Positions 21,040 to 32,668 of a stretch of DNA of 64,000 nt are shown one piece after another. The notes below the pieces were generated by a model. That model did no database searches, had not been told where the DNA came from, and saw only the letters and a list, made by a program, of their open reading frames with translations. The stretch covers positions 1 through 64,000 of the forward strand of contig JASWJB010000232.1 of the NCBI GenBank assembly GCA_032433595.1. The letters are read 5' to 3'. The first letter of the stretch is position 1; each line of letters begins with the position of its first letter. The translations under genes and the position numbers were made by a program. Source of the stretch: Conoideocrella luteorostrata. Its lineage: Eukaryota; Ascomycota; Sordariomycetes; Hypocreales; Clavicipitaceae.

Positions 21040-23785
21040 CTATTCCCACCTGTTCCATTCTTCCACGAGCATTCTCACCTGTTCCTCTTTCCAAGAGCTG
21101 CTTGCGTTTGCTCTGTCTAGTTTTACCAGCTGGTCATAAATATCCTTTTCTTTGTCTCGCCTTTGAATAACCTTTTCTTGTAGATACTTATGATCATTTC
21201 CCCGGCAAGATCGTCTAAATATCTCTCTCATTCGAGCTGAATAAAGCTGGCATGTAGCAGAAGGCAGTCTCTGTGGTTTCATATAAAAGTTTCGTGCAAT
21301 GAAATTCTCATCTCTGACTTTTGGTTTCACAACAGCGTCAAAACAGTTGCCGCATACAGTGAAGTCAGGAAGAAACTGCATCGTGTGCCAATATCCATCT
21401 ATCACTGGAGTGTCCTCCCGACATTTTGCACCAACAGTTTGTTGCCAAAGTTGACGTGCCAAATCATCCACATTTGGCGGCTTCTTTGCCTTCATGGCTT
21501 TATCAGACGTAGTTTCTAATGCATCAAAGAATAGAACAAATTCTTTCCTCTCTGGCGTAAAATGTAGAGCACAGACATCTTGCTTCGGGCGGGAGTCGAG
21601 TGGCTCAAACACGCCTGTTAGATTCGGCAGTAGTAGTTCGACTGTTCGCGCGCACTGGTAGCAGACTGCAAAGTCAGTCACTGGCAGGCGGGTGTGAGGA
21701 TCTTTGATCGTGAGCCAGTTGCGAGTTACTTTTCTGCTGCCAGCACAAGACTCCCTGTTTGAGGCAGAGCTCAATTTAGCAATTTGTTGGAGAAGTCGAA
21801 GATCAGCAACCTCATCCTTGACTGTGAGGAGCCAGGCTATTCTGTACCATGGTGAGACACCAAAGTCGCAGGAGATCGGCTCGTCAGATGGCCGCAGCAA
21901 TGGTTTAAATAGCGTTCGGTACTCGGAATTAGCGAATACCTCATTGTAGCAAGAAGGGCATATGTTGAAACTCGAGTGAGGTAGTGTCAACCAGTCAACC
22001 AGGCCTGTAACAGGGTTCTGTCGTGGGCACTCTGGCAAGATTCCAGCTCCATCCTTGCTATTATTCTCCGAAAATCGCCTATAAGCGCCTATGGGTCTTT
22101 CGGTAGGCAATCCATCCTTCTCAGGGTCAAACGGTGTTGGTGCCCAAGGTTGCGGAGTGTTCATCGTGGCAGGCGTAGTGGATGTGTTATCCCTTGGGTC
22201 AAACGGACGACCACTTGCACCAGCTGCCGTTGGAAACGGCTCTGGCATAGACAAGCCAGTCATATTCGCAAGCTTTGGATGCCTTGCTTCCTGCTCAGTG
22301 CTTTGAATGCCCAAGCCGGCTACAAGTGGGAGATCGTCGTCGGGATATGGAAGTTGTGGCTTTGAGGCCCTGGTCTGTTCAGTTGTTCGAGTGGCTGGTT
22401 TAGCAGATGCTCTTAATGACGCTCGTGATGCTTCATACGCCACCTGACTGGCAGCTGCTGATCCGGCCGCCGCTCCGGCTGCTGCCGCAATTGGTAAGGT
22501 GCGCGCGCGTGAAGACGATCGATTGTGCCTAGAAGTGTCGTCCCTTCGGCTTTGCCGACCTGATGGTTTTTCATCTTGAACCACCACTGGTTTCGATGAA
22601 AAATAACCAGAACTTCGGGGGCTTTTGGAGTAATCGTCTCCAGAACGACTGGGATCTCTGGAAGGACGAGGAGATAACTTGGGTCCGGACGCATCCGAAC
22701 GACCATAAGCCTGCGAGCTGTCCTGTTTATCTCCCTTGGAATACATAAATTCGTCCTTGTACCGATGGTCAACATCGTTGGTCATTCTCCGCCGAGGCTT
22801 GCTACTATCCACAGTCGTGTTGGAGCGTCTTGCAGAAGAGGTCGTCCGATCCCGTTCGTTGTAGTCACGGTCGGGACCACGGTCATAGGTGTCAAATTGG
22901 TGGCTTGTTCGTGATGGTGAGCGGGCACTGTAAGCGCCCGAGGATTGGCCCATGCCACGGTATGACTTCTCGCGGCCCTTAGGTTCGTTTGAAATTGCGT
23001 CCGGGGACAACAAATAATCACCCTGTGGACGAGATGGACGGGGGTCAAAGTAGTCAGATCTAGCTCCAGTGGCAGCCGATTGAGTCCGGTGATGACTAGG
23101 ATCACGTCGACGATCCGCTTCAGTATCTATGGATGGCAAGTCTTGTCGGCTCTTGCGGCGCCCTAATCCGTGTCGAGATGTATCGACGCCATCTTTGTGC
23201 TGGCCGTCTTGCGGTCTCAGCGTCTTCCTGGAGGAGACAGGATCTCTTTGCTCGTCTCCTTCGGGTCGCCTTTCAGCCTTTGGCTTTTGCTCTGTAAAAG
23301 CGACTTGATCCTTCTCAGGCTCGGGCACAATCACGAAGCGTCGTTCCGGGTTGTGTTCATGCACCTCCATAATAACAGGATACTGATCCACATCGCCTTT
23401 AGAGAGCGGCTCTTCGTCAGAGACCGCCCCCGGCGTAGAAGATCCATATTCCTTGGCGAGAGACTCAGCTTCGTCTTCGACTATAGCTGGCCGTGGGCAA
23501 CATCCCTTGGGTGGCGGCGCAGGCGCAAGGTAGACAGTTCTGGGAATCTGTCCATGGACGGGGACTGGTGGGGGTACGGCATCTGGAGGAGCAGACCGCG
23601 ACATGGGCGGAGGTCTCGGAGGAGACGAAAGACTAGAAGAACAAAAACTTCAAGTTAGCATAAGGATCATCCATCACAAGCGAAAGTCGCACGGTAGGTT
23701 GCACTAACGGGGCGGTGCTGCGAGCTCGAGACGTGGGGAAGTAACCCGTGTCGAGCGAGTTCTGGATGTTCAACGCGTCACCCAT
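21040..23785 (-). CDS. Ser/Arg-rich protein with C-terminal paired-cysteine domain, function unknown
   Basis: Two exons: 23785-23709 (starting MGDALNIQNSLDTGYFPTS) and 23632-21040. They join in frame through a GTTAGT donor and TTCTAG acceptor to give 889 residues. Without exon 1 the protein would start at an internal Met (23604), losing 35 residues. Residues 1 to about 550 are predicted disordered, rich in Ser, Arg, Pro and Asp with many RS/RD steps, plus an Ala-rich stretch (AAAAGAAAGSAAAS). From about 560 onward the sequence is compact, with regularly spaced Cys pairs (CPSCYNEVF, CYQCART, CGNCFDAVV) suggesting zinc binding, and a charged helical C-terminus (RRDKEKDIYDQL). I recognise it only as a type conserved in Sordariomycetes without known function. 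A nuclear or RNA-linked role is speculation from the RS-like composition. Confidence 0.85.
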
Positions 23786-25352
23786 TTTGAGTTTTCTGTC
23801 TAGTTACAGGTCGCACCGCGTGAGACGCATGGCAGCAGCTCGAAGCTGGGTATTTGAGCAAGAGACACCCCCTCGTGGAGTTTCTCTTTCAAGAGGCCTT
23901 TCAGTTCTGTTCCCGCAGTGGAGTCGACGAGACGCGGTGAAGCCTCAAAGAGAAGGTATGAAGGCAGCTTCTGGTGACCAACGACACTGACAAAGAAGTT
24001 GGAAGACAGTGGGCGACGCTTCATGCGGTCAACAAGGTCTGTGCAGTGTTTATACCCAGACCCGGACAAGAAATAAACAGAACGAGGCCGAAGCGAAGGG
24101 CAGCAAAGAAGAAAACAAGCGATTGCGGGGAAGCTGACGCAAACACAAGCTCAAACTGTTATGCTAAAGACCTTTCCGTCGTACGAGATGGGGGAAAAAA
24201 CACTACGGCTGGGTTGTGGACTAAGCAGTGAAATAAATACTGTAGTAAGGCATGTCAGGTCAGGTCAGAAATGGGACAACCCTCCCGTCATCATTCAATA
24301 AAAATATCAGACAAAGCACTTCGTATTAATGCGCCGTCAACGGTTATGCCTGTCGGAGCTCAGCCAGCCACAGGCGGCGATGACATAGTTGGTGGGGGGG
24401 CCGTCTGGAGGCTATAGCAATCGACTGGTCTGTCGCCAAAGAACACTGGGCACAACATTGTTGGGTAAATGATTACTGGTAACTGCTTGGCCTTGTGTCG
24501 TGAATGCGCCAAGAATGGGGCAGCCGAAGCCCCCTGGGCCAGGCTTGGCGGACACTAGAAGCATCGGATGGAAACTATATGGCCATTTCGAGTTGATCCC
24601 ACTGTTGCCAGTTGACCCCTGTTCATCGATGCCCGCCAATATCCGTTTGCTCTGCCAGCCTCATCAGCGGGCGGGTGGCGGCCGGGGCTCTAGGCGCCAC
24701 TGCACCACTGCATCGCCGCACCGCTTGCTACCAACTGAACAGAGCAAAAACCTACCCTAGAAGCCAGTCCGGAATTTCAATGACGAAAGCTGTTTCACCG
24801 CGTTCCATGATCTGCATTGTCGGTGTGCAGTTGGGCTGCCATCCCGTGTAATCGGAGTCTTTGTTTCTGTATTTCTAGTTCTATTTTTTCCCCAATGTTT
24901 TTTCCCCTTCGTCTTATCGTGATCACCATGTGAGTGGTAGAAACACTGCGTACTTATATTCAAGGACTCGTTGACAAGATCGCAAGGGGCATGCCAAGAG
25001 CAGGACGCTTACGCCAATCCCACGCATCATCACCTGTTCATGATACAAGAACAAGTCTGCGTTGAATAACGAGGGCTGGGCGCGGACTTGAGTGGACTCC
25101 TCCTGCATGCGACTGCATCAGTATGTGCATGACGGTGTGCAAAGTGAGCCATCCAAATGGTGCAGGAAATATCGAAAGATCAGCCCGTTATTGGAAGACG
25201 GAGTTAATTTGATACTATCTCCAAGTATCTGTTCCTAATCAACATTTAATATTTGTTACATAGACTTGCTGATTGTTGCTACATGCCGATAAGCCCAACT
25301 GTAACCAGTACGCCAAAGCCCACACACACAACCAACTCCGTGTCTCTTTCTC
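23786..25352. other. 1.6 kb intergenic
   Basis: Should contain the leader and promoter of the 889-residue protein gene and the 3' flank of the PGA2-like gene. No recognisable gene or RNA; a G8 run lies near 24395. ORFs of 60-90 codons have no protein-like features. Confidence 0.5.
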
Positions 25353-25847
25353 TCAATCCTCCAAGAACTCCTGGATATCGGCATCTTCATCCTGCGCCGC
25401 CCTCCGCCTCTCGTCCTCCTCCAGCAGGCCCCTCAGCATTTTGCGTTGCCTCACGCGCGCCGCCTGCCCCCAATCCGAGCCTGTTCCATCCGCACCCGCA
25501 TCATCATCATCCGCGTACAGTTTCTCCTTGATACCGCGGTACTCGTTAGGCGTGAGTTCCGGGTGAGGTAATTTCCCATCCTCCTCTCCACGGGCCTTGC
25601 GGTCATCTCTCTCCATCTTAGCCACCGCTCCCTTGGTGACGAACTTTTGAAGATACGGTCGCAGCAGCATCCACCCGCCTGCAACAATGATGATGCGGAT
25701 CCAACCCTGGAGAGATATGTCGTTGAAGCCTTCTGAAATGTTTTGGGAGGCATTTTGCCCGTACTGGGAGAGACGCGCTATGATCTGTCCTAGGAGATTG
25801 AGCGTCGGCGGGTGTTCCGCGTCTGCGGGCTGGGCTTGCTGGTCCAT
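25353..25847 (-). CDS. PGA2-like ER/Golgi trafficking protein
   Basis: 164 residues, single exon, ATG at 25847. A short N-terminus is followed by one transmembrane segment (WIRIIIVAGGWMLLRPYL, about residues 50-67), then a basic QKFVTKGAVAKMERDDRKAR stretch and an acidic, coiled-coil-like tail (LLEEDERRRAAQDEDADIQEF). This layout matches the fungal Pga2 family (processing of Gas1 and ALP), a small ER membrane protein needed for protein trafficking in yeast. Function in this organism is inferred from the family. It stands alone on the minus strand with more than 1 kb of empty DNA on each side. Confidence 0.8.
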   Translation of the reverse strand: MDQQAQPADAEHPPTLNLLGQIIARLSQYGQNASQNISEGFNDISLQGWIRIIIVAGGWMLLRPYLQKFVTKGAVAKMERDDRKARGEEDGKLPHPELTPNEYRGIKEKLYADDDDAGADGTGSDWGQAARVRQRKMLRGLLEEDERRRAAQDEDADIQEFLED

Positions 25848-27149
25848 GATGAGAATGCAGAGGTAAGATGGATGGGAAGTGACGGGACAGACAGGCAGGC
25901 TGTGCTCTTCTTTGGTAGATGAAGGATGGCTGAGTTTGCTGAGATGATAAGTTGTTTCCGTGCCAAGATGCAGATGGTCCGTGGATGAAGTAGAGACTGA
26001 CAGAAATTTGTTGCGGCAAGTGGATCCAAGTGCCCTTGCGATGAATATTGGAGTTAAAGGGCTGAATGGGATTCAAGTCAGTACATCAGGGCCTATAGTG
26101 GGTGCATTAAGTGTCAACGGGATATTGGAGAGAGGCAATAAAGATGAGAATATCACACTCTACTCCGTACTCTGACTCCGATGGTATTTTTTTGCAGTAA
26201 ATATCGCAAACACCGTCTGGATCTCAGGGTTTGTCGCCTAGCCCCTTTCCCAGCACGGCCATTGGTAGATTGGTCCGCCTGTGCCGGCGGCGCCTCACGG
26301 CTCTGGCCCGGGGCTTCAAAACGGCGGGGCATGGACCCTCAGGCTGAATTCCCGGGTTTTGAGGCATGCATTGCCTTAAAAAGGCAATTCAAACATCCGC
26401 CCTCCGAATAATGATACTCTGACCTCACATTGAACCAAGTTGTTCTGAAGCTCACTTAGCACCCTTTTCATATCATACATTGATGGCGCTGGCGGGAATT
26501 ACAGGACACAAATGACATGATTATGCAGACTCAAGGAAATGGTCCGCAAATACGCATACACTTCATTGCCGCCGTGAGTCACGTCATCCGAGACCGAGAA
26601 TTATTGTCGATGTACTCCGTACATCGACACACGAGTGATGTGTAGGTCAAACGCGGGACCAAATTCTGGCAATTCCATCAGTCTATTCCCCACCTTCTGC
26701 CTGAGCCGAGGTGGAGTTGCAATTCCTCCAGGCCTAGGCGACAAACCCATGACCTCGTGGTTTATTTATTGGTGACTCAACGGTGAGTTTTCTTAGCGGC
26801 GGAGCTGGCCGTAATACCGACGGGTTTCTTTCCATCGAAACGGCAAAGGTATTGTTTGCAGAACCAACCCCCACCTATCTGTAATTGCGCCCTCTGCGTT
26901 GCATCACTGCCGATCCCGTCACAGTTTCCCTTTTCGATACTAATAGCCGCCAACCGGTGGGCACGCAATTGTCTGTTTCCTGTCAAGGAAACGGTTTTAG
27001 TGTAAAAGTTTGGTCGTCCCCGGACTTTCCCTCCGCTTTCTGTGAGCAAACCCTGTTTCTCCCCAGACAGTTTTCTTCCCCTTCCTTTCCCAAACACGAG
27101 AAACATAGGAGCAATTTTTCACCTTTTCATTTCTGTGTGCCAATAAATC
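25848..27149. other. Divergent intergenic region upstream of MFS transporter
   Basis: 1.3 kb between the divergent PGA2-like and MFS genes. TACTCCGTA motifs lie at 26161 and 26613. A GTGAGTCACG stretch near 26574 resembles a bZIP (TGAGTCA) site but is single and unproven. No gene seen. Confidence 0.5.
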
Positions 27150-28808
27150 ATGTCTGAAAAAAACCACGAAAAGTTTGAAGGAATTCCGGTTTCCAATGTC
27201 GCAGATTCGGGGCTAGAGCCTCTTGGGCTGACAGCCAGTCGCCGTACGCAAAAAATCTCTGAGTCGGATGCGGCCATGGTGCAAGGTGAATGGATTGCTG
27301 AACCAGGTGTGCAGGTCTCTCGCCAAGTCTCTCGTCAGATTTCTCGTCGTGGCGTTGATACGTCAAGCCAAGAGCTTGCGGACCCAAACCACGAAGGTGG
27401 TGACAACGACGATGACGATGATGATTTTCCCGATGGCGGCCTAGAAGCCTGGCTTGTTGTGCTAGGCGCATGGTGCGTCTCGTTCTGTAGCTACGGCTGG
27501 ATTAATAGTAAGCTTTCACTCAAATTTGCCCTCGCTTTTCTTTGATCTCCTACACATGTATAGGTCACTGTGCCGTTCTCGATTCAATAGGCCGTCGGGG
27601 TTGACATGTCTTAGGCGTTGGAACCTTTCAAGAGTACTACCAAACTGGACCTCTCAAAGACTACAAGGCCAGTCAAATTGCTTGGATTCCATCCATGCAA
27701 ATCTTTCTCATGTCATTCTTGTCGCCATTCACAGGAAGACTTTTCGACAGCTTTGGTCCACGCTACCTGCTACTCGCAGGATCCTTCTTGCATGTCTTTG
27801 GTCTGATGATGGCCTCTTTATCATCCGAGTACTATCAATTCATGCTCTCCCAAGGACTTTGCAGCGCAATTGGTGTTTCTGCCAGCTTTTTGGCTGCCAT
27901 TGGATCTGTTAGTGGCTGGTTTAAGAAGCGCCGCGGAACGGCGTTCGGCATTTTCGCTACTGGCTCGAGTCTTGGAGGTGTTGTGTTTCCCATCATGTTG
28001 ACAAGGCTCATCAAGTCTGTTGGCTATGGCTGGGCTATGCGAAGTGCAGCCTTCATCATCTTCGCCTTGCTCGTCATTGCCAACATTACCATAAAGTCTC
28101 GACATGTCAATGGACGCCAAACAATCTCGAGACAACTCTTGGCTCGACCATTCCATGAGAAAACCTTTCTGCTTTTGCTCGTTGGCCTTGCTCTTGTACC
28201 TTTCGGTCTGTACACGCCTATTGACTTCATTCCTACCGTCGCCAAATCAGAAGGAATGCGGGATTCACTGGCCAATAACCTTATTGCTTTCTACAATGCG
28301 GCGAGGTATGTCCACACCAACCTATTTTTCTCTTTAAGTCAGAAAAGACTGCGTGTTGCTAACAGTAATGCTGCATAGTTTGATTGGACGTGCCGGGTCT
28401 GGCCTTCTTGCCGATAGATTCGGGCTTTTCAACATCTTCGCACTTGCTTGTTATGGTGCAGGCGTCTTCATCATGGCATTATGGATTCCTGGAGGGGGCA
28501 ATGACGCTGCTACCGTTGCATTTTCTCTGCTGTTTGGTCTTTTCTCCGGTGCCTATATTGCTCTGATGGGGGCCCTGGTGGCTAGAATTTCACCCATTGA
28601 GGAAGTTGGCTATCGGAACGGCATTGGCCAGCTGTTCGGTTCGGTTGGTGGCTTGGTCACGGCCCCGATTGCCGGAGCTATTCTTGAAGGGCACGGTGGC
28701 GAAATTGGCCTGAAAGCTTTCGCTGGAGTGTTTATGCTTGTTGGAACCACAGGCATTGTCGCAGCGCGAATCTCGTGGACTGGGTTTAAATTTGGCGTCA
28801 GGTTCTAA
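27150..28808 (+). CDS. MFS transporter, monocarboxylate (MCT/Mch) type
   Basis: Three exons (27150-27507, 27615-28305, 28379-28808) join in phase to 492 residues. An about 95-residue cytosolic N-terminus (with [11 protein letters not shown] and an Asp-rich run DDDDDD) precedes [18 protein letters not shown], the usual first helix of fungal MCT-like carriers. [13 protein letters not shown] follows across intron 1. Later landmarks are [10 protein letters not shown] (loop 2-3), [23 protein letters not shown] and [13 protein letters not shown]. About 12 membrane segments are expected. The family includes yeast Mch proteins, one of which imports riboflavin while others have no known substrate, so the cargo is left open. 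Plasma membrane location is likely. Intron 1 is 107 bp and intron 2 is 73 bp, both GT..AG. Confidence 0.9.
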
Positions 28809-29400
28809 CAAGGTTGGTGGGTATTTTTCCAAGATCATTTAAGCTACTCGGAAAGTCTGCGGTGGTTGCAAAAAGCAACTTGTCAACTAAAAGATGAAAT
28901 GAATTTTTGCGCATAAAAGTAATGCTGTCTATCATTAGAGTGCTGGGCAATCCACTGAATATATTTAGACTTGTTAAACGACACAAGCGTTCGAAAGCAA
29001 TCGTGTGGTATTGGAAGTTAAAAGAGAATGAGTATGAGAATGCATAGGAATCCAAGGGATTGAGCAAACTTTATTTTTTAATCTTGTCTGTCAGTGTGTA
29101 CTTCGTAATCGTTCAACGAACACAAACTGATATTAGAGGACAAAGGCAAGGGTCTCACGTGACCCCCTGACGATCGCGCGCAATACAGACTTGGAGCGAC
29201 CTGTGCCCCCTGTCCTCCCGTGGGCCGACGAAGCTGCAGCCATTGAGTTGGTGCCGGAGCTCACAAAAATTTCGAAGCGACTTTCTCTGCCAAGCCTAGG
29301 TACATTCGCATCTCTACTGCCATCACCTCCTTTAGCATCCTCCACTTCTTCTCTTCTTTCATACTTGTATTTTTGTTTGAATTTTTCGGGCCACTTCAAA
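28809..29400. other. Intergenic, EF-Tu promoter
   Basis: Contains the 3' flank of the MFS gene and the promoter of the mitochondrial EF-Tu gene, with a TCACGTGA site at 29155-29162 and a pyrimidine-rich stretch (about 29310-29375) just before the ATG. Confidence 0.6.
29155..29162. promoter_or_regulatory. TCACGTGA E-box-like palindrome upstream of mitochondrial EF-Tu
   Basis: A perfect 8-bp palindrome within a larger near-palindrome (GGGTCTCACGTGACCCC), 239 bp before the ATG. The core CACGTG with flanking T/A is the Cbf1-type bHLH site. Similar TCACGTG sites occur upstream of RPS29 in this window. Binding is inferred. Confidence 0.45.
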
Positions 29401-30856
29401 ATGTCGACCGCTTTTAGATCAGTTGCGCCATTTCTACGGACAGCGCGACACGGCCTGCGTAGCGGTCGTGTTAACCCCCTTCAGTCAGCCATCAAACCTC
29501 AGAATGCCGCCGGCATCCTCAACATTTACCGCTCATACGCCGTCTTCGAGCGATCAAAGCCCCATGTGAACATTGGTATGATAGTACACCAGTGAATTGG
29601 ACTGTAACCAACATCTGACATCTTGTAGGAACCATTGGTCACGTCGATCACGGAAAGGTACCGAGTTTAAAATACCCGACAGCAAGCGAAACACCGTATC
29701 ACTAATAATGTTCTGCTTTCAGACCACCCTTTCTGCCGCCATCACCAAGCGACAGGCTGAGAAGGGCCTTGCCAACTTCCTCGAGTATGGTGCCATCGAC
29801 AAGGCCCCTGAGGAGCGAAAGCGTGGTATTACCATCTCCACTGCTCACATTGAGTACTCAACCGATAGTCGCCACTACTCCCACGTCGACTGCCCTGGTC
29901 ACGCCGATTACATCAAGAACATGATTACTGGTGCTGCAAACATGGATGGTGCCATTATTGTCGTCGCTGCTTCCGATGGTCAGATGCCCCAAACCCGTGA
30001 GCACTTGCTGCTTGCTCGACAGGTCGGTGTCCAGAAGATTGTTGTCTTTGTCAACAAGGTCGATACCATTGACGACCCTGAGATGTTGGAGCTTGTAGAG
30101 ATGGAGATGCGTGAACTGCTCAGTACCTACGGCTTCGAAGGCGACGACACCCCCGTCATCATGGGTTCTGCTCTTTGCGCCTTGAACAACCAGAAGCCTG
30201 AGATTGGCAACCAGAAGATCGACGAGCTCATGAAAGCTGTCGATGAGTGGATTCCTACCCCTGAGCGTAGCCTTGACAAGCCTTTCCTCATGTCCGTTGA
30301 GGATGTCTTCTCCATCTCCGGTCGTGGTACCGTCGTTTCCGGTCGTGTCGAGCGAGGTATTTTGAAGCGCGACGAGGAAATTGAACTTGTTGGAAAGGGC
30401 AAGGAGGTTATCAAGACAAAGGTTACCGACATCGAGACCTTTAAGAAATCCTGTGATCAATCACAGGCTGGCGACAACTCTGGCCTCCTCATCCGTGGTG
30501 TCCGTCGAGAGGACGTCCGCCGTGGCATGGTTGTCTGCAAACCAGGCACCGTCAAGTCGCACACTCAGTTCCTTGCCTCTCTGTACGTTCTCACCAAGGA
30601 GGAGGGCGGCCGCCACACCGGTTTCCATGAGCACTACCGTCCCCAGCTCTTCCTCCGTACCTCTGACGAATCTGTTGACTTGACCTTCCCCGAAGGCACC
30701 GAGGACTCTTCAAGCAAGATGATTATGCCTGGTGACAACGTCGAGATGGTTGTTACCCTGACCAACCCCAATGCTATCGAAGTTGGTCAGCGATTCAATA
30801 TCCGTGAGGGTGGTAAGACTGTCGCCACCGGCCTCTGCACTCGTATTATGAAGTAA
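29401..30856 (+). CDS. TUF1: Mitochondrial translation elongation factor Tu
   Basis: Delivers aminoacyl-tRNA to mitochondrial ribosomes as a GTPase. Three exons (29401-29575, 29629-29657, 29723-30856) join in phase to 445 residues. The first about 48 residues are basic and acid-free ([19 protein letters not shown]), a mitochondrial presequence, before [21 protein letters not shown]1 is GHVDHGKT, with Thr at the start of exon 3; G2 region RGITIS; G3 DCPGH; G4 NKVD; G5 SALCAL. Domains II and III follow, with the bacterial-type [15 protein letters not shown]. The 29-nt middle exon encodes little but the P-loop. Without both introns the frame downstream of the P-loop would be lost. Very strong codon bias indicates high expression. 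Confidence 0.97.
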
Positions 30857-31681
30857 GCAACGTTAGGGCAGGAGTGGAATAGACACAATGGCGAGTCTTG
30901 TGTTGGATTGTGGTTTTTTTCTGGTACCAACATCAAGGAAGGAGTGATACTTTGAGCTCTGGGAGTGGTTTATGCGGCGTATACTGAGTGTAAGATGTAC
31001 TGAAAAATCTCCCATGTTATGAGCTAGAAATGCTCCTGTATATTCCCAGGACGAGACCGGGAGACCTCTCCACTCTGCTTCTTCCCTTGTCTTGATTTAT
31101 GTACTTTAGACGGGTATATAGGGAGGAAACAGTAATACAGTAAGAAATCAATAGTCATCACATCAAAGGCATTGTGCCAATTTATTTTTGTTGAACGTGG
31201 AACCTCCGCAATTAGAGTGCTTGGTGAGATTTAGGGAAGTGGTACGGAGTACACATGGCCGCAGTCGTCATGACCACAGTTATTCGACAAAATCATGCAC
31301 AAATGTTTGGACTGGCAAAGAAGAGTAAAATAGCTCCGCTCAGAGTGAAGTTCGGCTCAGCATTAAACTTTCTGGTAAATTGGGTATAGATAGTCGACAT
31401 CACATAATTTCATCTAGCTCATCATCGCAGTCATCAAGTGAACAAGATCCTCACGTGTAGGTCCAAAGTATTTGGTATTTGTCTATCCTTGGAGGATGTT
31501 CGTCAGACGCACGATCTTTCCTCAAAACCAAGCAAGCCATTAAACTCCGGTTCCAAGCGGCCGCTGCCCTCTGAAATTCTGATCTCGGCGCAAGGCCCAT
31601 GCATCCTCTCTTATATTTCAACAACATCTCTCCCCGCTCCTAAAGATCTTTTGTTTTTTCATTGCCGCAAAGACGAAGTGT
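30857..31681. other. Intergenic between EF-Tu and RPS29 3' ends
   Basis: Convergent gene ends. Contains one TACGGAGTA motif at 31243-31251 and AT-rich probable 3' UTR sequence. No gene seen. Confidence 0.5.
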
Positions 31682-32139
31682 TTATCGGTACTACAAAATA
31701 TTAGTCTTCCAAGCTTCTCTACTTTAAAGTCGTCGTGATGTTGGTTGTCGAGGTCGGGATTGTTTTGCATATCTTTTTTTTTCCATGGATGTCTCTTACC
31801 TTGACGAAGCCAATGTCCTTAGACTTCTCACGGAAGCATTGACGGCACAGGTTGAGGTCGTACTTGCGGATGAGACCGGCTGTGTGCTTGCAGACGCGGC
31901 TGTTAAAAAAAAAAAAACCATTGTTAGTAAGAATTGTTCTATCTGTTTCATTGCTTCTTGTTTCGAGCAAATTCCCGGTCGAGGAATTTTTTCCTTCGGC
32001 GGGTGAAAATTTAATCGATTCGTTTGCTCACGACCGGATGGATGCAGGTATGCTTTCTATCAAGGGATAATTCGTACCAGCTGCGAGAGCCCTTGCCGTA
32101 GTTACGGGGGCGCGAGTTCCAGACGCTTTCGTGGGACAT
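31682..32139 (-). CDS. RPS29: 40S ribosomal protein S29 (uS14), with a 9-nt last exon
   Basis: Small-subunit zinc protein of the ribosome head. Three exons on the minus strand: 32139-32078, 31899-31800 and 31690-31682. They give exactly 56 residues, the universal length. It starts [21 protein letters not shown]; the zinc ligands are two CxxC pairs, CRVC and CRQC, and the end is GFVKYR. The last exon is only TAC CGA TAA (two residues and the stop), fixed by a GTAAGA donor after the Lys codon and a TTTGTAG acceptor. Reading through intron 2 instead would add an unrelated tail. The gene is divergent from the disulfide isomerase gene, with two TCACGTG sites between them. Confidence 0.95.
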
Positions 32140-32668
32140 GGTTGCGGTTTTGTGTTGACTGGGAAGGTCTGTCGTGTCGTGGGGATGGAAAGGAATATCG
32201 CGATTTCGCACACAGAGTTGGCAGCGCACAGTGGGATTTGCATGCTGGCTGGCGATTGGAGGGTTGCTAGCCCCAGCAGGCCCATGCACGGAAAAGTCAC
32301 GTGCTGGGGGCTTAAAACTCGCCAGTTTTTTTGGTGGCTTAGTTATCTGTTATCTTCACGTGAGAGTAAGCGGGGGCTTTGGGAAAGCCCCACCGAGGTG
32401 AGCTTGCGTGGGGCAGGCGTTGCTGGAATGCTGTTGGCTGCTTGACGCCATTATATCCTATGTTGTTTGAAGGAGCTCAAAGCGAAGTGGCAAGCTGGCA
32501 TCTTATTTCTAAGCATCATCATTGAGGGCCAATTCAACAACAACAAAATTTTAAATCCACTACTGATAACAGTAGGTCTAGTCTCTGCATTTAAAAGCTA
32601 TTACGTTTTGCATTTAGATTTGAAATTGACTTGTTTTCTCACATTGAGTATAGATCTAACTGCCCATT
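32140..32668. other. Divergent promoter of RPS29 and disulfide isomerase
   Basis: 529 bp between two divergent, probably highly expressed genes. It carries two TCACGTG sites (32297-32303, 32356-32363) nearer the RPS29 side. No other gene. Confidence 0.6.
32297..32363. promoter_or_regulatory. Two TCACGTG sites upstream of RPS29
   Basis: TCACGTG at 32297-32303 and TCACGTGA at 32356-32363, about 158 and 217 bp upstream of the RPS29 ATG. They are Cbf1-like E-boxes. Spacing and gene class make a ribosomal-protein promoter role plausible but unproven. Confidence 0.45.

Noticed and set aside
29858..30460. 200-codon ORF antisense to mitochondrial EF-Tu
   Set aside because: Codon-bias shadow of a highly expressed gene; no independent signal.
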